From NCBI GenBank assembly GCA_018857735.1, contig JABMCL010001084.1:367501-431500 (forward strand): a DNA stretch of 64,000 bases. The letters are read 5' to 3'. The notes beneath the pieces are model-generated. The model saw nothing but the letters and a program-made list of their open reading frames with translations, was not told the origin of the DNA and searched no databases. Positions within the stretch are counted from its first letter, which is position 1, and each line of letters begins with the position of its first letter. Both the position numbers and the translations under genes were made by a program. Shown here one piece after another: positions 1 to 12,770 of the stretch. The DNA comes from Alviniconcha marisindica (taxonomy: Eukaryota; Mollusca; Gastropoda; Provannidae).

Positions 1-50
1 GTCCATTTGGTCTGCCTCTAAAGAGATTGCTTGTTGCTGCTTTTACACAG

Positions 51-194
51 ATCTTCCAGCAAGAGATCTCGGTGCGCATGGAGCAGATGCGACGCCTGAC
101 CATTCTGCAAGAGACGAAGTATGCGTCACTGGGTCGGGATGTGCCTCAAGAGATGCGTCAGCAGCTGGCAGAAATGCATGACCTTGAGAAAGAG
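51..194 (+). CDS. Spectrin-repeat giant (nesprin-like), exon a
   Basis: Internal coding exon of 48 codons in phase 0, from acceptor ...ttttacacag to donor GAG|GTATTG. The peptide is a charged amphipathic helix rich in Gln/Glu/Met (QIFQQEISVRMEQ at the start, MHDLEKE at the end), typical of one helix of a spectrin repeat. It reads smoothly into the next exon ([16 protein letters not shown]). No start codon belongs here: the open frame runs back through the acceptor, so the gene begins upstream of the window. Known of the family: nesprins are nuclear-envelope and cytoskeletal linkers built from dozens of such repeats. Assignment to nesprin rather than a plakin or dystrophin is inference from the degenerate repeat style. 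Confidence 0.8.
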
Positions 195-650
195 GTATTG
201 AGTTTGACCTTTTCTAGAGTAGAGTGATTGCCCCTAGCAGGGTTTAGCTGAGAATGCGTAATGTAGGAAGTTTTATTTGAGAAATCTGCAGTGACTGCAT
301 CAGTGTGAGAAAGTGATGTTAGAACAATGACTTGTATTGATTTATGTACTAAAGTAGATTAGTAAAAGAATGCAATGAAATGAAGCTGACATAGTTCACT
401 TTGAATTGTGTGATGCTTGCATGGACATAAGTTGGAATCACTTCGTGGGAAATTCTGACTTCCCCGAAGGGAAAAGTTGGTAAAAGAATGTCATGACACA
501 AGTGGCAACCATTTAAAAGACACTCTTTTAGCCAAACAGATAGCTCATGAGTTTGAGCAATTTCCATTGGCTTATACCACCAGAATTGAAGACTGAAGAC
601 AGTTAAGAATGAAACTGGAGTAGTTCAGACTTCACCACAAGGTCCCAGTG

Positions 651-1065
651 AACTTGTCGTTGGTGGAATCAACAAAGGGAGATAATCAGCGCCCAAAAGA
701 CGTCACACGAACAGAACAACGAAGAAACAAATCACCAACAGTAACTCTCACCTTGCATGCGAGTAAATACAAAGCACATGAACTCCATCCTGAAAACAAC
801 TTGCCGTTGGTGGAATCAGCAAACAAGGGGAGTTAATCAGCACCGAAGGACGCCACACGAACACGGCAACAAAGACAAATCACCTACAGTAACTCTCACC
901 TTGCATGCGAGTAAATACAAGGTACATAAAATCCAAGTACATAAAAGATTCAAAAGAACGGTAGTTATTAGGACAAAACACAACATAAAATTTTGGGAAT
1001 AATCCCCTACAAAACAACACTTAAACAACAGTTAAACGGTGAAAAACGATGAAAAAATTTAGATG
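651..1065 (+). repeat. Dispersed composite element, 5' module in tandem plus 3' module
   Basis: Two copies of a 147-bp sequence (from 651 and from 798) share the core TTGCATGCGAGTAAATACAA. They are followed from about 946 by a second module containing TTAGGACAAAACACAACAT. The same 5' module recurs near 5180-5280, 13540-13690, 37845-37955 and 48893-49020. The 3' module recurs near 11290-11470 and 49070-49210. The fixed order of the modules at 651 and 48893 suggests one element about 300-340 bp long. No coding capacity or terminal repeat is clear, and I do not recognise a named family. Confidence 0.6.
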
Positions 1066-1254
1066 GAGAGCTAAGCCACTTATCTGTTTTTGGTTGAGCT
1101 ACGTTGTTTTCCTGTCCAGAACTTAGAATTAAGAAGAATTAAAGGTACGTAAAAGGTACATAAACAAGGTACATAAACTCCATCCTTAAAAGACAAAATA
1201 AACAACGCCTGTTATTGGTGGGCTGACGCACTGGGCCACTGTACATAAACAAGG

Positions 1255-1378
1255 CACATGCACTCCACCCTGCAGAGCTCAGGAGCTGTGTGAAAGTCGA
1301 GGTGGACGTCCTGGGCTCCCGTCCCTAATAAGCCTACGGTTTCTGTGGACGTAAAGCAACACTTCAACCAACTCCACC
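1255..1378 (+). mobile_element. SINE-like short dispersed element, copy 1
   Basis: The segment from AGAGCTCAGGAGCTGTGTGA to TTTCTGTGGACGTAAAGC is almost identical at 25345-25442. Diverged copies lie at 29249-29336 (+), about 23563-23640 (-), 37118-37253 (-) and 37345-37390 (+). The shared tail is CCTAATAAGCCT...GGTTTCTGTGGACGT. Repeated occurrence in both orientations and a clean target-site duplication for the 37-kb copy support a retroposed SINE. Direct repeats of 32 bp flank this copy. Confidence 0.6.
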
Positions 1379-1443
1379 CTAAAGGGGGGAAGAAAAAAAA
1401 AATGTTGTTGGTGGGCTGACCCACTGGGCCACTGTGTCTGCAG

Positions 1444-1608
1444 GTGTCGCTGGCGTTGCGGGAGAAGGAGGAGGAGCTGATCCACCTGCATGAGGACCGG
1501 GAGGAGTACCGCGCCACGCTGGCCGTCGTCACCGCCTGGCTTCAGCAGGCCGACCAGCAGCTGCAGCAACGCATCGTCAGCATCCCCCAGGCCAGGCTGG
1601 CCCATCAG
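1444..1608 (+). CDS. Spectrin-repeat giant (nesprin-like), exon b
   Basis: Internal exon of 55 codons, phase 0 at both ends, acceptor ctgtgtctgcag and donor CAG|GTCAGT. The peptide [16 protein letters not shown] ends one helix; [14 protein letters not shown] is the Trp-bearing start of the next helix, the most conserved spectrin-repeat position. It continues in frame into exon c (LAHQ|DLLSQFEEF). Two other exons of this gene (59945-60109 and 61482-61646) have exactly the same length of 165 bp and are cut at the same position in the repeat. High third-position GC. A TG microsatellite begins about ten bases after the donor. Confidence 0.9.
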
Positions 1609-1618
1609 GTCAGTCAGT

Positions 1619-1677
1619 GGGCGTGTGTGTGTGTGTGTGTGTGTGAGGGTGTGTGGGGTGTTTGTGTGTGTATGTGC

Positions 1678-1714
<37 letters not shown>

Positions 1715-1742
1715 TGCGTGTGTGTGTGTGTGTATGTGCGGG

Positions 1743-1806
<64 letters not shown>

Positions 1807-1868
1807 GTGCGTGTGTACGTACGTGAGTGCGTGTGTGAGTGAGTGTGTGAGTGAGAGTGTGTGTGTGT
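1619..1868 (+). repeat. (TG)n with embedded (AG)n microsatellite
   Basis: Nearly pure TG dinucleotides with an AG block at about 1695-1713 and a pure TG run at about 1745-1800. It begins immediately downstream of the exon b donor. Confidence 0.95.
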
Positions 1869-2906
1869 GTGCGGGAAGCACAGTGTCAACTCGTGCATAA
1901 AACAACAACCCCAGTGCGCACGCGCGTGTGTTTTCAGCATCTCGGGCCATGTCAGTATCATGCGAATATGTTTAAGTGTTCGCGAGGGGTGTTAACTTTA
2001 CGATACATATGGGTCAGGAAGACAACCGACACATTTCCTGTCTCAACAAAAACCTTGCTGTAATTGCAATTTTCTCAAGTGCTGTCGACAATGTTAGCCT
2101 GCCCACCTCATCATACGCTTGTTATTTTGATCGTCTCAAATAAGTTTCCTTGTTTGACGCCCCCCCCCCCCCCCCCCCCCCCCTAAGATATTGTGTTATT
2201 ATATGTTGGTATGCTTTAATTAATCAAAATTGTTTCTACTAAATGCTGTCCAGCTTTACGCTTTTGCACAGACTGACCGTAACAGATTGTCAGAATAGTA
2301 GGAGTTCTGTGGAGACAGATTTATTCTGTTCCGCTTTGATGGTGGCTGATCTACTGATGATTAGTTTTTGTTGTTTAAGTATATATAAAATGGTTGTTGG
2401 TTATTCACAAAAGGTCGGCAAAATGCTCCTTTAAACCGGAACAGATACCTTCCGCTGAAATGAGAGTCCGTTTCAGCGTGAGCGAGCATGAGATAAATAA
2501 GCCTGCGCCCGTTGTAGTGAAAGAGAAAATGAGCCCATTGTGCTTTGGCCGTCATGTGAATTAAGTGTGCCAGGTGATCGGGGTCTCAAATCGGGCTCCA
2601 TGGCCGTTCTCAAGAGGTTGTGTGCCAAGGGATTGCCCGCGGCTGTTTAGGCGGAGACGGTCCGTAATCATGCCGTCTTCAAAAGCAAACGGCAGTTATA
2701 TCTATCTGTGGGGCACATTAACAGGTACTAGTTTAGTGTCTCTGGCTCCTCGCCCACCACCACCCCCCCCCCCCCCCCCCACCCGAATCTGGCCTTGGTC
2801 TTTCAGACCAACAATACCCCTTAATGCTGCATGGTATCATCGGCGACTGCCATCGGGAAGAGCACAGGCGATTTAGCTGCTCGACAGAAGCAGTGCAGAA
2901 TTTGAA

Positions 2907-3936
2907 GGACGGTATTTAGGAGAAAGTTTCCAACTTCAAAAGTATTCAAACCGGCCTAGATGTTCTCGCAAAGGTATGGACTGAAGGGTCTTGTCAAGGG
3001 TGTGAGGCCGTTATTTGAACAGGAGCAAGATTCAAATCTCGCACTTTTACCAAAAAAGCTCCTCCTTCTCCTCCTCCTCCTCCTCCTCCTCTTCGAGGAC
3101 CACCTTCTTTAATAATCTTATTTTATTTTGATCCTTGTCGCAGTGTTACTGACGTTTCTGAAAAGCGCCATTGTGACGTTCATGCACGCAGGTGCCACAA
3201 AAGTCGAATGATGAATAAGTACAAGTTTCCATAGCGTGATACCTCAGTCATTTTGGGATAAGCACGTCGGGCTTTGCACGGTGAATAACGAAATGCGGAA
3301 TACAAATTTGCGTACATGCATACGACAAAAGTCGGAAAAGTCCATATGCGCTTCAGCCCGTCTGTCAGAAGTTTTCCCAAAGTTGCCTTTGAAAGGTTCC
3401 AGTGTTCGTCTGATTGACGAACATCCTCTCTCGTCATTTCAAGGAAGATCGTCTAGCGCTTCCTTTTTTCAAGGCCTATCACCTCCAGGCGATCGATGAT
3501 GTGATGTCCTTGGCTTTGAGCCCGCAGGTAGTGTCTCAAGGTCCTCAACACTTCAGATCTTCCGAGAGTGCACGCAGCTATAAAAGGAATAAACTACATG
3601 CCAGAAAACAATATCAACAAAAGCACAGTGAAATACCAACAGATATGCATATAAGGACAACAGCAGTAGAGCATACACTTGCACATCCCGATACACAATA
3701 GTTATACAATTTTCGAACATCTTAGTTAATTTGATACATTTTGTGTTTGAAAGAGTTAAAACTAAAGGACCCATGTAAAATTAGCTGCAATGGGAGTCTG
3801 ATAGCGAAGGACGAATCTGAAGGACGGTATTTAGGAGAAAGTGTCCAACTTCAAAAGTATTAAAACCGGCCTAGATTTTCTCGCAAAGGTCTGGACTGAA
3901 GGGTCTTGTCAAGGGTGTGAGGCCGTTATTTGAACA
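2907..3936. repeat. Pair of 114-bp direct repeats about 0.9 kb apart
   Basis: The sequence GGACGGTATTTAGGAGAAAG and its continuation to CGTTATTTGAACA occurs at 2907-3020 and again at 3820-3936 with only a few differences. The 800 bases between show no reading frame or terminal structure I recognise. It could be two members of a dispersed family, or the ends of a decayed element. Confidence 0.75.
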
Positions 3937-5278
3937 CTGTGTACTTGAGAGTTTACCTTATCGCACAGTTTTCCCCGACAGAGTTTGTCAGCACATTTCA
4001 CAGTTGACCTTTCTGTCGATCAGGCTTTGTATTGTGGGGAGATTTAAGACGGTACATTGGGCGAGGGTTTAAAGCAGTGCTGGCATTATTCAACTCAGAT
4101 CAGCCGCTCTTAGTGGTATTGTCGTCAGTTGTTGAAAGGTTTTAGCAAATGTTTGGAATAAATTAGACTCTTCTTCTTCTAATAACACACATAATGCACA
4201 CACACACACGCACGCACGCACGCACGCATGCGCGCGCGCACACTTCAACATTATGTAGACTCAGACATTTTAGTGCATGCTGAGTTACCCTGGTGTTTAC
4301 ATAATCCGCCGAACTCTGACATGGAGTGCTGTACCTTTATCGTGCGTATGTGTTGTTGTTTTTTTGTGTGTGTTTTTTCCTTTCTTTTGCCTATGTATAC
4401 ACACGGGGGACTCCGGTTTATAATCTCACCCGAAGGTGTTTTTTGTAGTCTGCACCTTTTTGACTCCGGAGAAATAAATCTCTGGGCGGGGACAAAGGCG
4501 AGATTGGGTGCTCTCGCTCCGCGCTAACCACACTCTCCACTGTGCCGCCAAGCTTGGAAGCACTTCCTGTAAAACAACAACTGGAGAAAAGAACAAGAAG
4601 AAGAAAAGAAAGAAAGAAAGAAAGAAAAAGAAAGGCAGAAAGAAAGAAAACAAAGAAACTAAAATTTGGGGAGAGGGGAGTGAAAGAAAGGGGGGAGGAA
4701 ACGGGGAGGGTATTTGATTTATAGTGCCGTAAATGTTATTGCGTGGCCTTTTGCAGGACAAACTCGAGGACGTAACGATAGAAATTATGCAAAAGTATAC
4801 CCTGCACCTATGTCATGGTTACGTGGTGGACGGTACTCGTTCCGAACAGCTAAACATAGCGCTTGGCCATTGGACTGGTCCGAGTCTGCTTCTTTACAGT
4901 CCCGTGTTGGCCACCCATACACTCATTTTCATCGTACCGCGATGGGGGACCGCGGACGCAGAAAATAAGCCTCAGCCCCTAACTGCTACCTGACATAGTG
5001 CTATCAGAGGTTATTTCTTGTAAGCCTGGGGTAGGTCAGAACATAGCTTTGCATGCTTTGCCTACTGCCAGGAAAATTCTGCCTTTCTGATTTCTGCCTT
5101 CTGTAACAAAATAAACTCAACGGGGCATTTGAAAACGAACGCCTTGATTTAGAATTTTCATCAACAAACTTGGCAGTTAATGAGCGCTGGAAAGACGTCA
5201 CACGCACACAACAACAAAGACCTGAATCAACTACTGTAACTTTCGTCTGGCGTGCGAGTAAAATATAAGGCACGTAAA

Positions 5279-5339
<61 letters not shown>

Positions 5340-5440
5340 GCTCCTCCCCGCCACACACACTTATAAATAACGTTCCATTTACACCTGAATGATTTTGGAG
5401 TTTTCGTTTGGATCTGTCCTACACGCTGGACAATTAAACA

Positions 5441-6796
5441 ATGTGTTGAAGGCGGTCGCGGGCTCCTTTAGGCAAAAGTCGATCACCAAATTACTGAGAA
5501 GGCTGTCGCCGGCTCCTTTAAGGAAAGGACGATCTCCAAACAGGCAGACAAACCATATGTTGTGAAAAAACGGTCGCGGACTCCTTTAAGCAAAAGACGA
5601 TCACCAAACAGGCAGGCCAACCATGTGTAGAGAAGGCGGTCGCGGGCTCCCAAATTGTTGAGAAGGCTGTCACGGGCCCCTTTAAGGAAAAGACGATCAC
5701 CAGACAGACAGACAAACCATGTGTATATAGAGAAGGCGGTAGCGGGCTTCTTTAAACAAAAGACGATCACCGAAAGGCGGTAGCGGGCCCCTTTAAGCAA
5801 AAGACGATCACCAAACAGGCAGGCAAACCATATGTTGAAAAGGGGGTCGCGGGCTCCTTTAAGCAAAAGACGATCACCAAACAGGCAGGCAAACCATATG
5901 TTGAAAAGGGGGTCGCGGGCTCCTTTAAGCAAAAGACGATCACCAAACAGGCAGGCAAACCATATGTTGAAAAGGGGGTCGCGGGCTCCTTTAAGCAAAA
6001 GACGATCACCAAACAAGCAGACAAACCATGTGAAGAGAAGACGGTAGCGGGCTCCTTTAAGCAAAAAACGATAACCAAAAGGCGGTAGCGGGCCCCTTTA
6101 AGCAAAAGACTATCACCAAACAGGCAGACAAACCATATGTTGAGAAGGCGGTCGCGGGCTACTATAAGCACAAGACGATCACCAAACAAGCAGACAAACC
6201 ATGTGAAGAAAAGGCGGTAGATGATCACCAAAACAGGCAGACAATTAAACCATATGTTGAGAAAGGCGGTCGCGGGCTACTAAAAGCAAAAGATCACCAA
6301 AAGGCGGTAGCGGGCCCCTTTAAGCAAAAGACGATCACCAAACAGGCAGACAATTAACCATATGTTGAGAAAGGCGGTCGCGGGCTACTATAAGCAAAAG
6401 ACGATCACCAAAAGGCGGTAGCGGGCCCCTTTAAGCAAAAGACGATCACCAAACAGGCAGACAATTAACCATATGTTGAGAAAGGCGGTCGCGGGCTACT
6501 ATAAGCAAAAGACGATCACCAAAAGGCGGTAGCGGGCCCCTTTAAGCAAAAGACGATCACCAAACAGGCAGACAATTAACCATATGTTGAGAAAGGCGGT
6601 CGCGGGCTACTATAAGCAAAAGACGATCACCAAAAGGCGGTAGCGGGCCCCTTTAAGCAAAAGACGATCACCAAACAGGCAGACAATTAACCATATGTTG
6701 AGAAAGGCGGTCGCGGGCTACTATAAGCAAAAGACGATCACCAAAAGGCTGTCGCGGCCTCCTTTGAGGAGAAGACGATCACCAGACAGGCAAAAC
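5441..6796. repeat. Minisatellite/satellite, 66-bp unit becoming 111-bp higher-order unit
   Basis: About twenty copies of a unit with cores GGCGGTCGCGGGCTCCTTTA and AAAAGACGATCACCAAACAG. At 5832, 5898 and 5964 the unit repeats every 66 bp almost without change. From about 6249 a compound of two unlike units repeats; the last copies (marked at 6360, 6471, 6582 and 6693) are exactly 111 bp apart. A 66-bp unit equals 22 codons, which is why reading frames up to 193 codons appear on both strands; these are not credible genes. Confidence 0.95.
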
Positions 6797-7259
6797 AGTG
6801 GCTGTAGCGCCCGCCAGTCGTGCGCCTCTGCACCTTTTATCCGGCGGAGCACTTTTTGTGGAGGTCGATTTGGCTGGCGAGGAGAAAGGAACGAGCAAGA
6901 GGAAAGGCTGGTCCTTGGTTTCACGGAGAGTGTTCTATCTGCGTAAAGGGTTCGACCCCTACAGTTGAGAGCCGGAAAGTCGGGTGTATACGCCTTGTAG
7001 GGCCTGAAACGGGACTAGGGTTTTGACGTGCAGCCAGGTGTAAACTATCATTTTCTTCTCCTTACCTGTCTTTTGTCCCTAGTTTTCTTTCGCGGGCTGG
7101 CTGTGTTCGCTGGTGGTTTTGTTGTCCGCCCGCCGAGATTGAGTGTTTTATGAAAGGGGGGACCCAGCGTCAGGGGAGTGCTCGATGGTTGGTACTGGCT
7201 AGCGGAGTCTGGAACTAAACGTGCTGTCTTTTGCCTTCATGGTGGAGGTGGTGGTGGTG

Positions 7260-7262
<3 letters not shown>

Positions 7263-7305
<43 letters not shown>

Positions 7306-7351
7306 CGTGCGTGTGTCTGTGTGTGTGCGTGCGTGCGTGCGTGTGTCTGTG

Positions 7352-7384
<33 letters not shown>

Positions 7385-7400
7385 ATTTGTGTTTGTGACT
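7263..7400 (+). repeat. (TG)n microsatellite with CG interruptions
   Basis: Long alternating TG tract with GCGTGCGTGC interruptions. No other function is visible. Confidence 0.95.
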
Positions 7401-7559
7401 GTGTGTGTGTGTTGTTTGGTTGTTGTTGTTTTGTGCTGTAGGTGGGTAGGTGAGTGATGTTTGTTGTTTTTTGTTTTGTTTTGTTTTGTTTTTTGTTTTT
7501 GTTTTCATTGTCACGGCTACATACGCACCCGGGCTCGTGCGTTTTATAACCGTCGCGGT

Positions 7560-7763
7560 TACACACAGGCACGGATGCGCGCGCGCATACGCAGGCACAC
7601 ACACACACAAACACGCGCGCGCGCGCGCGCGCACGCACGTACGCACAAAATTAAAAAGAACTGCACGCACAAATATACAGTTACGCATTCACGTTCGCGC
7701 ACACACAAAGAGATACATGTACACATGTATGTATATATTTAGTCACGCGATTGCGAGCGCGCG

Positions 7764-7824
<61 letters not shown>

Positions 7825-7898
7825 GCGCGCATGCACACGCACGCACGCACACTCACACATGCACACACACTATCTCTACACGCTCACACTCACACATG

Positions 7899-7994
<96 letters not shown>
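7560..7994 (+). repeat. Compound (CA)n/(CG)n then (CT)n microsatellite
   Basis: CA-rich and alternating CG blocks at 7560-7650 and 7760-7860 are followed by a pure (CT)n run at about 7898-7993 that ends in CAG. The pyrimidine run plus CAG looks like a splice acceptor, but no coding frame follows. Confidence 0.9.
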
Positions 7995-7995
<1 letters not shown>

Positions 7996-9636
7996 GTCGT
8001 TGGGCACAAGATCATTCAAGCACATATTTTGGCGCTTCCAGCACAATGGCGTGCTCAGGATAAGCATGCAGTCCCAAGAGCCATTCTTCCACTCCTAGAT
8101 TTATGGACTGACAGCATAGCATTATTTTACATATAAATTGGCCACTTCGTGAACAGTGAGTGAGAGTTAGACGGGTGCTTCCATATATATTATGTGTTGT
8201 GTCTTCTCTTCTTTGTCGATCGCCACGGTTGACAGAAATTCGCTGTGTGAATTTGCGGTTTTATAATATAGACTCAAGAGGTTCAGTTTACTGCGGATGG
8301 ACATCAGCTATAACAGCAGAAGGTGTGGTTGTTGTTGTTGTTGTTATCGTCGTTGCTGCTGTTTGTTTGTTAGTTGTTCTGATAAAATGAGTGTAATGTT
8401 AGAAAAGTGATGAAAAGAAGTACATGCTGCTGTTGAGTCACACGGTGTGATTACCTACATTCATATGATATTTTTGTAGTAGTAGTAGTAGTAGTAGCAG
8501 TAGTAGGATTATTATATGTTTTATTGGTAGAAATAGTCGTGGCATATTTTGAGGTGAAAAAGTCAGCCGTGCCTTCAAATTTAAATCGAATTCGTCTCAC
8601 GAAGTACTGAACTGTTACAAGTTTAAATTGTCTGGTTGTATTGGTTGTAGCTGGTGTGTATTGTCTACTGGCGTAATCAGACCATCGTGCCCTTTACACA
8701 ATTTCCAAACACATAAAAAATATTTAAAAAGTGTGTGTGTGTGTGATGCAGAAAAACGACAACATATAAATGCGGAAATGGAAAGAAAGAAAATCATCAT
8801 GAATTGTAACAAAGTGAAACGAAAATGAAGGTGAGAACGTTCGTAAATTTGTTTTTAATTAAATCGCAGTTTGTTTGTTTGTTTTGTTTTGTTTGTTTGT
8901 TCTTTATGTATATTATTTTGCTTTGAAACCAGTAGTTCAACAGAGCCTTCTTTTATAGTAGGGAAACACATCTCTCTTTCTCTCTCTGCCTCTCTGTCTC
9001 TTTCTTCTGTCTCTGTCTCTGTCTCTCTCTCTCTTGTCTCTCTCGCTCCTCCTGCTCTCTGTCTCTCTCCTCTCTCTCTCTCTCTCTCTCCTCCTCTTTG
9101 TCTGTCTCTCTCTGCTTCTCCCCTCTCTCTCTTCTCTCTCTCTTTCCTCTCCTCTCTCCCTCTCCTCCTCTCTCTCTCTCTCTCTTCTCTCTCTCCTCTC
9201 TCTTCAAGAGAAAAATATTTATTTGTAACGCTTGTGTGTTGGTCCTTCCCCAGATTTTGTCCCATTTCCACCCCTTCTCTGTGCTGTTTGTTGGGTGGTT
9301 CTTTTAGTCTTCAGAATCTAAGATCCGCTCTAACACGTATACATGTTTAATTGCTTCGCCCTTTGTCTTCCACCCTCTTATTACAACGCTCGAGGCCCGT
9401 TGGTAGTTTCGGCTCCATTGCAATTGGCACCCTCGGGTACCGTTGCGACGAGTACGTGCGAGGCGGCACTCAAAACGCGGGTAGATAGATCTATACCCAC
9501 TCCTGAGACCCGTGTGTCTGCGAGCGTTGCCGTTGGACAGGGTGGCTTGTTTGCCTGGCAGTCCTTGTAAGTTAGCAAGCACACTGTTCTTTTGTTATCT
9601 CCCCAACACCCGCCTTTTCCTATATTATTATAGCCT

Positions 9637-9669
<33 letters not shown>

Positions 9670-11099
9670 GGCCTTCCTCGCCTTCGTTTTGGCCGGCACC
9701 TCTGCTGCCGCTGTTGGCATACTTAGATAGTCTTGTCAGCTCGGCTCCTGACGCGGTGCCAAGCAGAGATCGGGTGGACCGGGTGACAGATCAACCTTTA
9801 AATGTACCCCTCACCCCACCCCACCCCACCTCACCCCCATACCCTTATCCCCTCTTTTCTTTGGCGCCGCCTGCCCTTTGCCTGACTTGCCGGGTAGAGG
9901 CAGGTAATGGCTTAATTGCGAAGCTCTCGAGACAAGTCTTGGACAGACCTGGAGTACCTGGTGCCTTATCTGTCCAGTGCGCTGGGACAGAGAGGGAGAG
10001 AGAGGTTTCGTGGGTGTTTCGGCAACGTCTTCGCTTGGGATTTGTTGTTGTTGTGGCAGTACTCGTTCTAGATCGTAGAACTCTCAATTGCGAGATGTTA
10101 GGGTGAAGAAGAAGAAGAAGCAGAAGAAGAAGAAGGCTTCAGTGGGGAGGCGAGAGAGGCGATTCTGAGGGAGAATTTGAGAGGAGAGTTAGAAATAAAA
10201 AAATAGAAACACGTAGGAAAACAACAACAAGAACAGCAACAACAAAACGGAGAAGAGCTGCTGAACCTGAAGAAGCGGCGGGCAAGGTTCAGGCCCAGGC
10301 TCGTCCAGGCGGAAGCCTGAGTAGGATTAAGCGTGCCCATGAGTGTGTCCAACTGAAGCAGCACCGCCTCCCGCATTTGCACGCGTCCCGATTCTAAAGG
10401 CTTTGGAGGCCAGTTGCTTCTGTTGCAGAGGTGAGCGCCTTTTGACAGTCTCCCTTGATCTGCATTGATCTATAGGGGGCCATTGGGTTGTGCGGCTTTA
10501 TTGTGCCCTATACACTTGCCGGGGCTCTCCCAGCTGCGTAAAGGTTTGGTGTATATCTTTTTGCTAGCTAGGTTGTGTGTGTTTTTGTACATGTATTTGT
10601 ATTTATTTTTTCATAGCAGGGAGGGGGAAAAAAAAGGTCAACGATGTTTATTCGTTACGGTTGATGATCTTGCTGTAAATCTGTCGAAACGTTTCAGTTA
10701 CTTACAGAATTCTTCCAGCTAGCTCGTGCAAAAAATAGTCGGTTGTTGAACCAGTTATTGGAGGATATGATCTTGGCGGACCTTATCGACGGTGTGATTG
10801 CTTGCATTCCACGGACGGGTTTAGGTTGGGCTGTTGGCTGTTTTGTGTCCATAACTGCGAGTCAGATGTTTTAAACTTGCGATTTGGTGGGTTGTGTTTC
10901 ACCCTGATATGACCCTTTGCGGTTAACTGGTCGTTAAATATCAAGAACCAGTCAGCCGAGCGCTGGTAACTCCTTTGGCTTTTTGGTTAATGGACCGCCT
11001 TCGGAAACGTTTGGTTTGTAGTTGAAATTGTAATGATGTCGTTATTGGCATATGCTACAAGTTACTTAAGATTTTTTTCAACACTTAAAAAAAAAAGAA

Positions 11100-11169
<70 letters not shown>

Positions 11170-11289
11170 GAAGGAAAATAAACGGGGATGGGGGTCAGAC
11201 AGGGAGAAAGGATTATACAAAATCCACAGCTACATACAAACTAAATATTACCTTTGTTTTGGTCCAATGTTATGAAGAACGAGGTTGAA

Positions 11290-11470
11290 GAACGAGATCC
11301 AAACACATAAAAGGTTCAAAATAACTTTATTTATTAGGACAAAACACAGCATGCGAATTTTCCGGGTAATACCCTTTATCAAGCTACAAAATGACACTTA
11401 CCAGTTAAACAGTGTTTGGATCTTGTTTTAGAACGCTAGCAGTCATTCTTTTTTTCAGATTTGTGTTATG
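11290..11470 (+). repeat. Dispersed element with inverted GATCCAAACACATAAAAGG ends
   Basis: It opens with GATCCAAACACATAAAAGGT and later carries GTGTTTGGATCTTGTTTTAG, partly complementary to the opening. It ends in GCTAGCAGTCATTC. A much shorter relative with strong inverted repeats lies at 51505-51616. The interior GGACAAAACACAGCATGC matches the 3' module of the element at 651-1065. Confidence 0.6.
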
Positions 11471-12665
11471 AAGAACGTCTCTCTCTAGCTACACTTTATT
11501 CTTCCCGCATTGCCAGTCACCTTTGTCCTTGCCTACTAGACTTTGAGATGTAAAAATATGTACCCTAATTACGGTTGATACTCGGTCTTTATAAACGTGC
11601 CCAGTCCCTGAAATCGATTCCAACCCGTGCTGTAACACCAATCTCAGTGTTTGGCAGAGGTCCAGAAAACATTGTACGCGTCGTGTTTACAATCAAATTG
11701 TGAGGCGTGTGTGTGAGTGTGTGTATGTATGTTTATTCAGCACTATTGTCGGCCCGTGCTCGGTGTGTGCTGGGTCTTTGAGCTTGCAGAAAGGCTAGGG
11801 TGGGTAGGACAATGATGCAACGCACAGACTGATGTTATCGATCATGGGCTTAAACACGTTCAGAGAACGGGGTTGTGTGCTGATACGCCGGCTTACGCTT
11901 AGAAAGCGGTTAAAACGCTGACGCCGCTATTAAAGGGGTGTTGGATAAACGGGACTTAGTGAGACTTATTTATCTTCATGGTTTCTGTGGACGTTAAACA
12001 CCATGTTTACTTTGCTTAATTATCTGCGGTGGCCTTTGGAAAGTAGTTTGTTTAAAGTTGGTCTTGTTGGTGCGGCGTTCTTTATATTGCTTTTTTCTTT
12101 CTTTTTCTTTTTGTCTTCATTTCTTCCCTCCTCCTTCGTTCCTTCTTTCTTTCTTTTTTCTCTCTCTTTTTTTTTTTTTTCTACCATTTTTTCTCACTTT
12201 CTGTCTTTGTTTATCTTCGTCTTCTATTTCCGATTTGTCTTCTTTTTTCTTTTCTTTTTCATCTTTTGTACATTTTTTTTTATCTTTTGTTTTCTTTTCT
12301 TCCATGATTTGTTTTTGTTTCCTTGTCGGTTTTCCCCCTACATTGTACGTCTGGAAGATTCACCGTACGGTTAAAGGAAGTGCCAATTAGAAAAGAAAAA
12401 AAGAAATAACAAAATGAAATGATAATTTTTTGCTGCCCACAGAAAACTAAACTGGTGGGGTTAGGGGAAAGGAGGGTTAGTTAGTTATTAGATTTTAACG
12501 TCCTGTCAATCGAGAGAGAGAGGTGTAGTGCTATTCGAAGAAACGTAGATGTTTCCAAAACAGAGTTATTCGAAGTGCTATTTTCCGGTATGTCATAATT
12601 TCAATATTGGGAACTGTTCCATTACCAGATCACGATCAAGTACTGCTTTCCCAGCTATCGCATTA

Positions 12666-12728
<63 letters not shown>

Positions 12729-12770
12729 AGTGCGTGCGTGCGTGCGTGTGAGTGAGTGAGTGCGTGCGTC
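12666..12770 (+). repeat. (TG)n microsatellite upstream of exon c
   Basis: Pure TG run followed by TGCG interruptions, about 75-180 bases upstream of the exon c acceptor. Confidence 0.95.

Larger units (their letters stand above)
195..1443 (+). other. Intron between exons a and b
   Basis: Non-coding. It holds a dispersed repeat duplicated in tandem at 651-945 (period 147), the related 3' module at about 946-1065, and a SINE-like element at 1255-1378 flanked by 32-bp direct repeats (1211-1242 and 1405-1436), the second of which forms the 3' splice region. The first 450 bases show nothing recognisable. Confidence 0.7.

Noticed and set aside
1279..1950. 223-codon minus-strand frame of His-Thr repeats
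   Set aside because: Product of the (TG)n microsatellite; overlaps the real exon b on the other strand.
5483..6231. Open frames of 193 and 154 codons on the minus strand with repeating FGDRLLLKGARD-like peptides
   Set aside because: They are translations of the 66-bp satellite, whose unit is a multiple of three; no splice sites, domain or varied composition.
7994..8140. Possible exon after the (CT)n tract ending in CAG
   Set aside because: The acceptor look-alike is a simple repeat; the frame after it has no spectrin pattern and no phase-0 donor.
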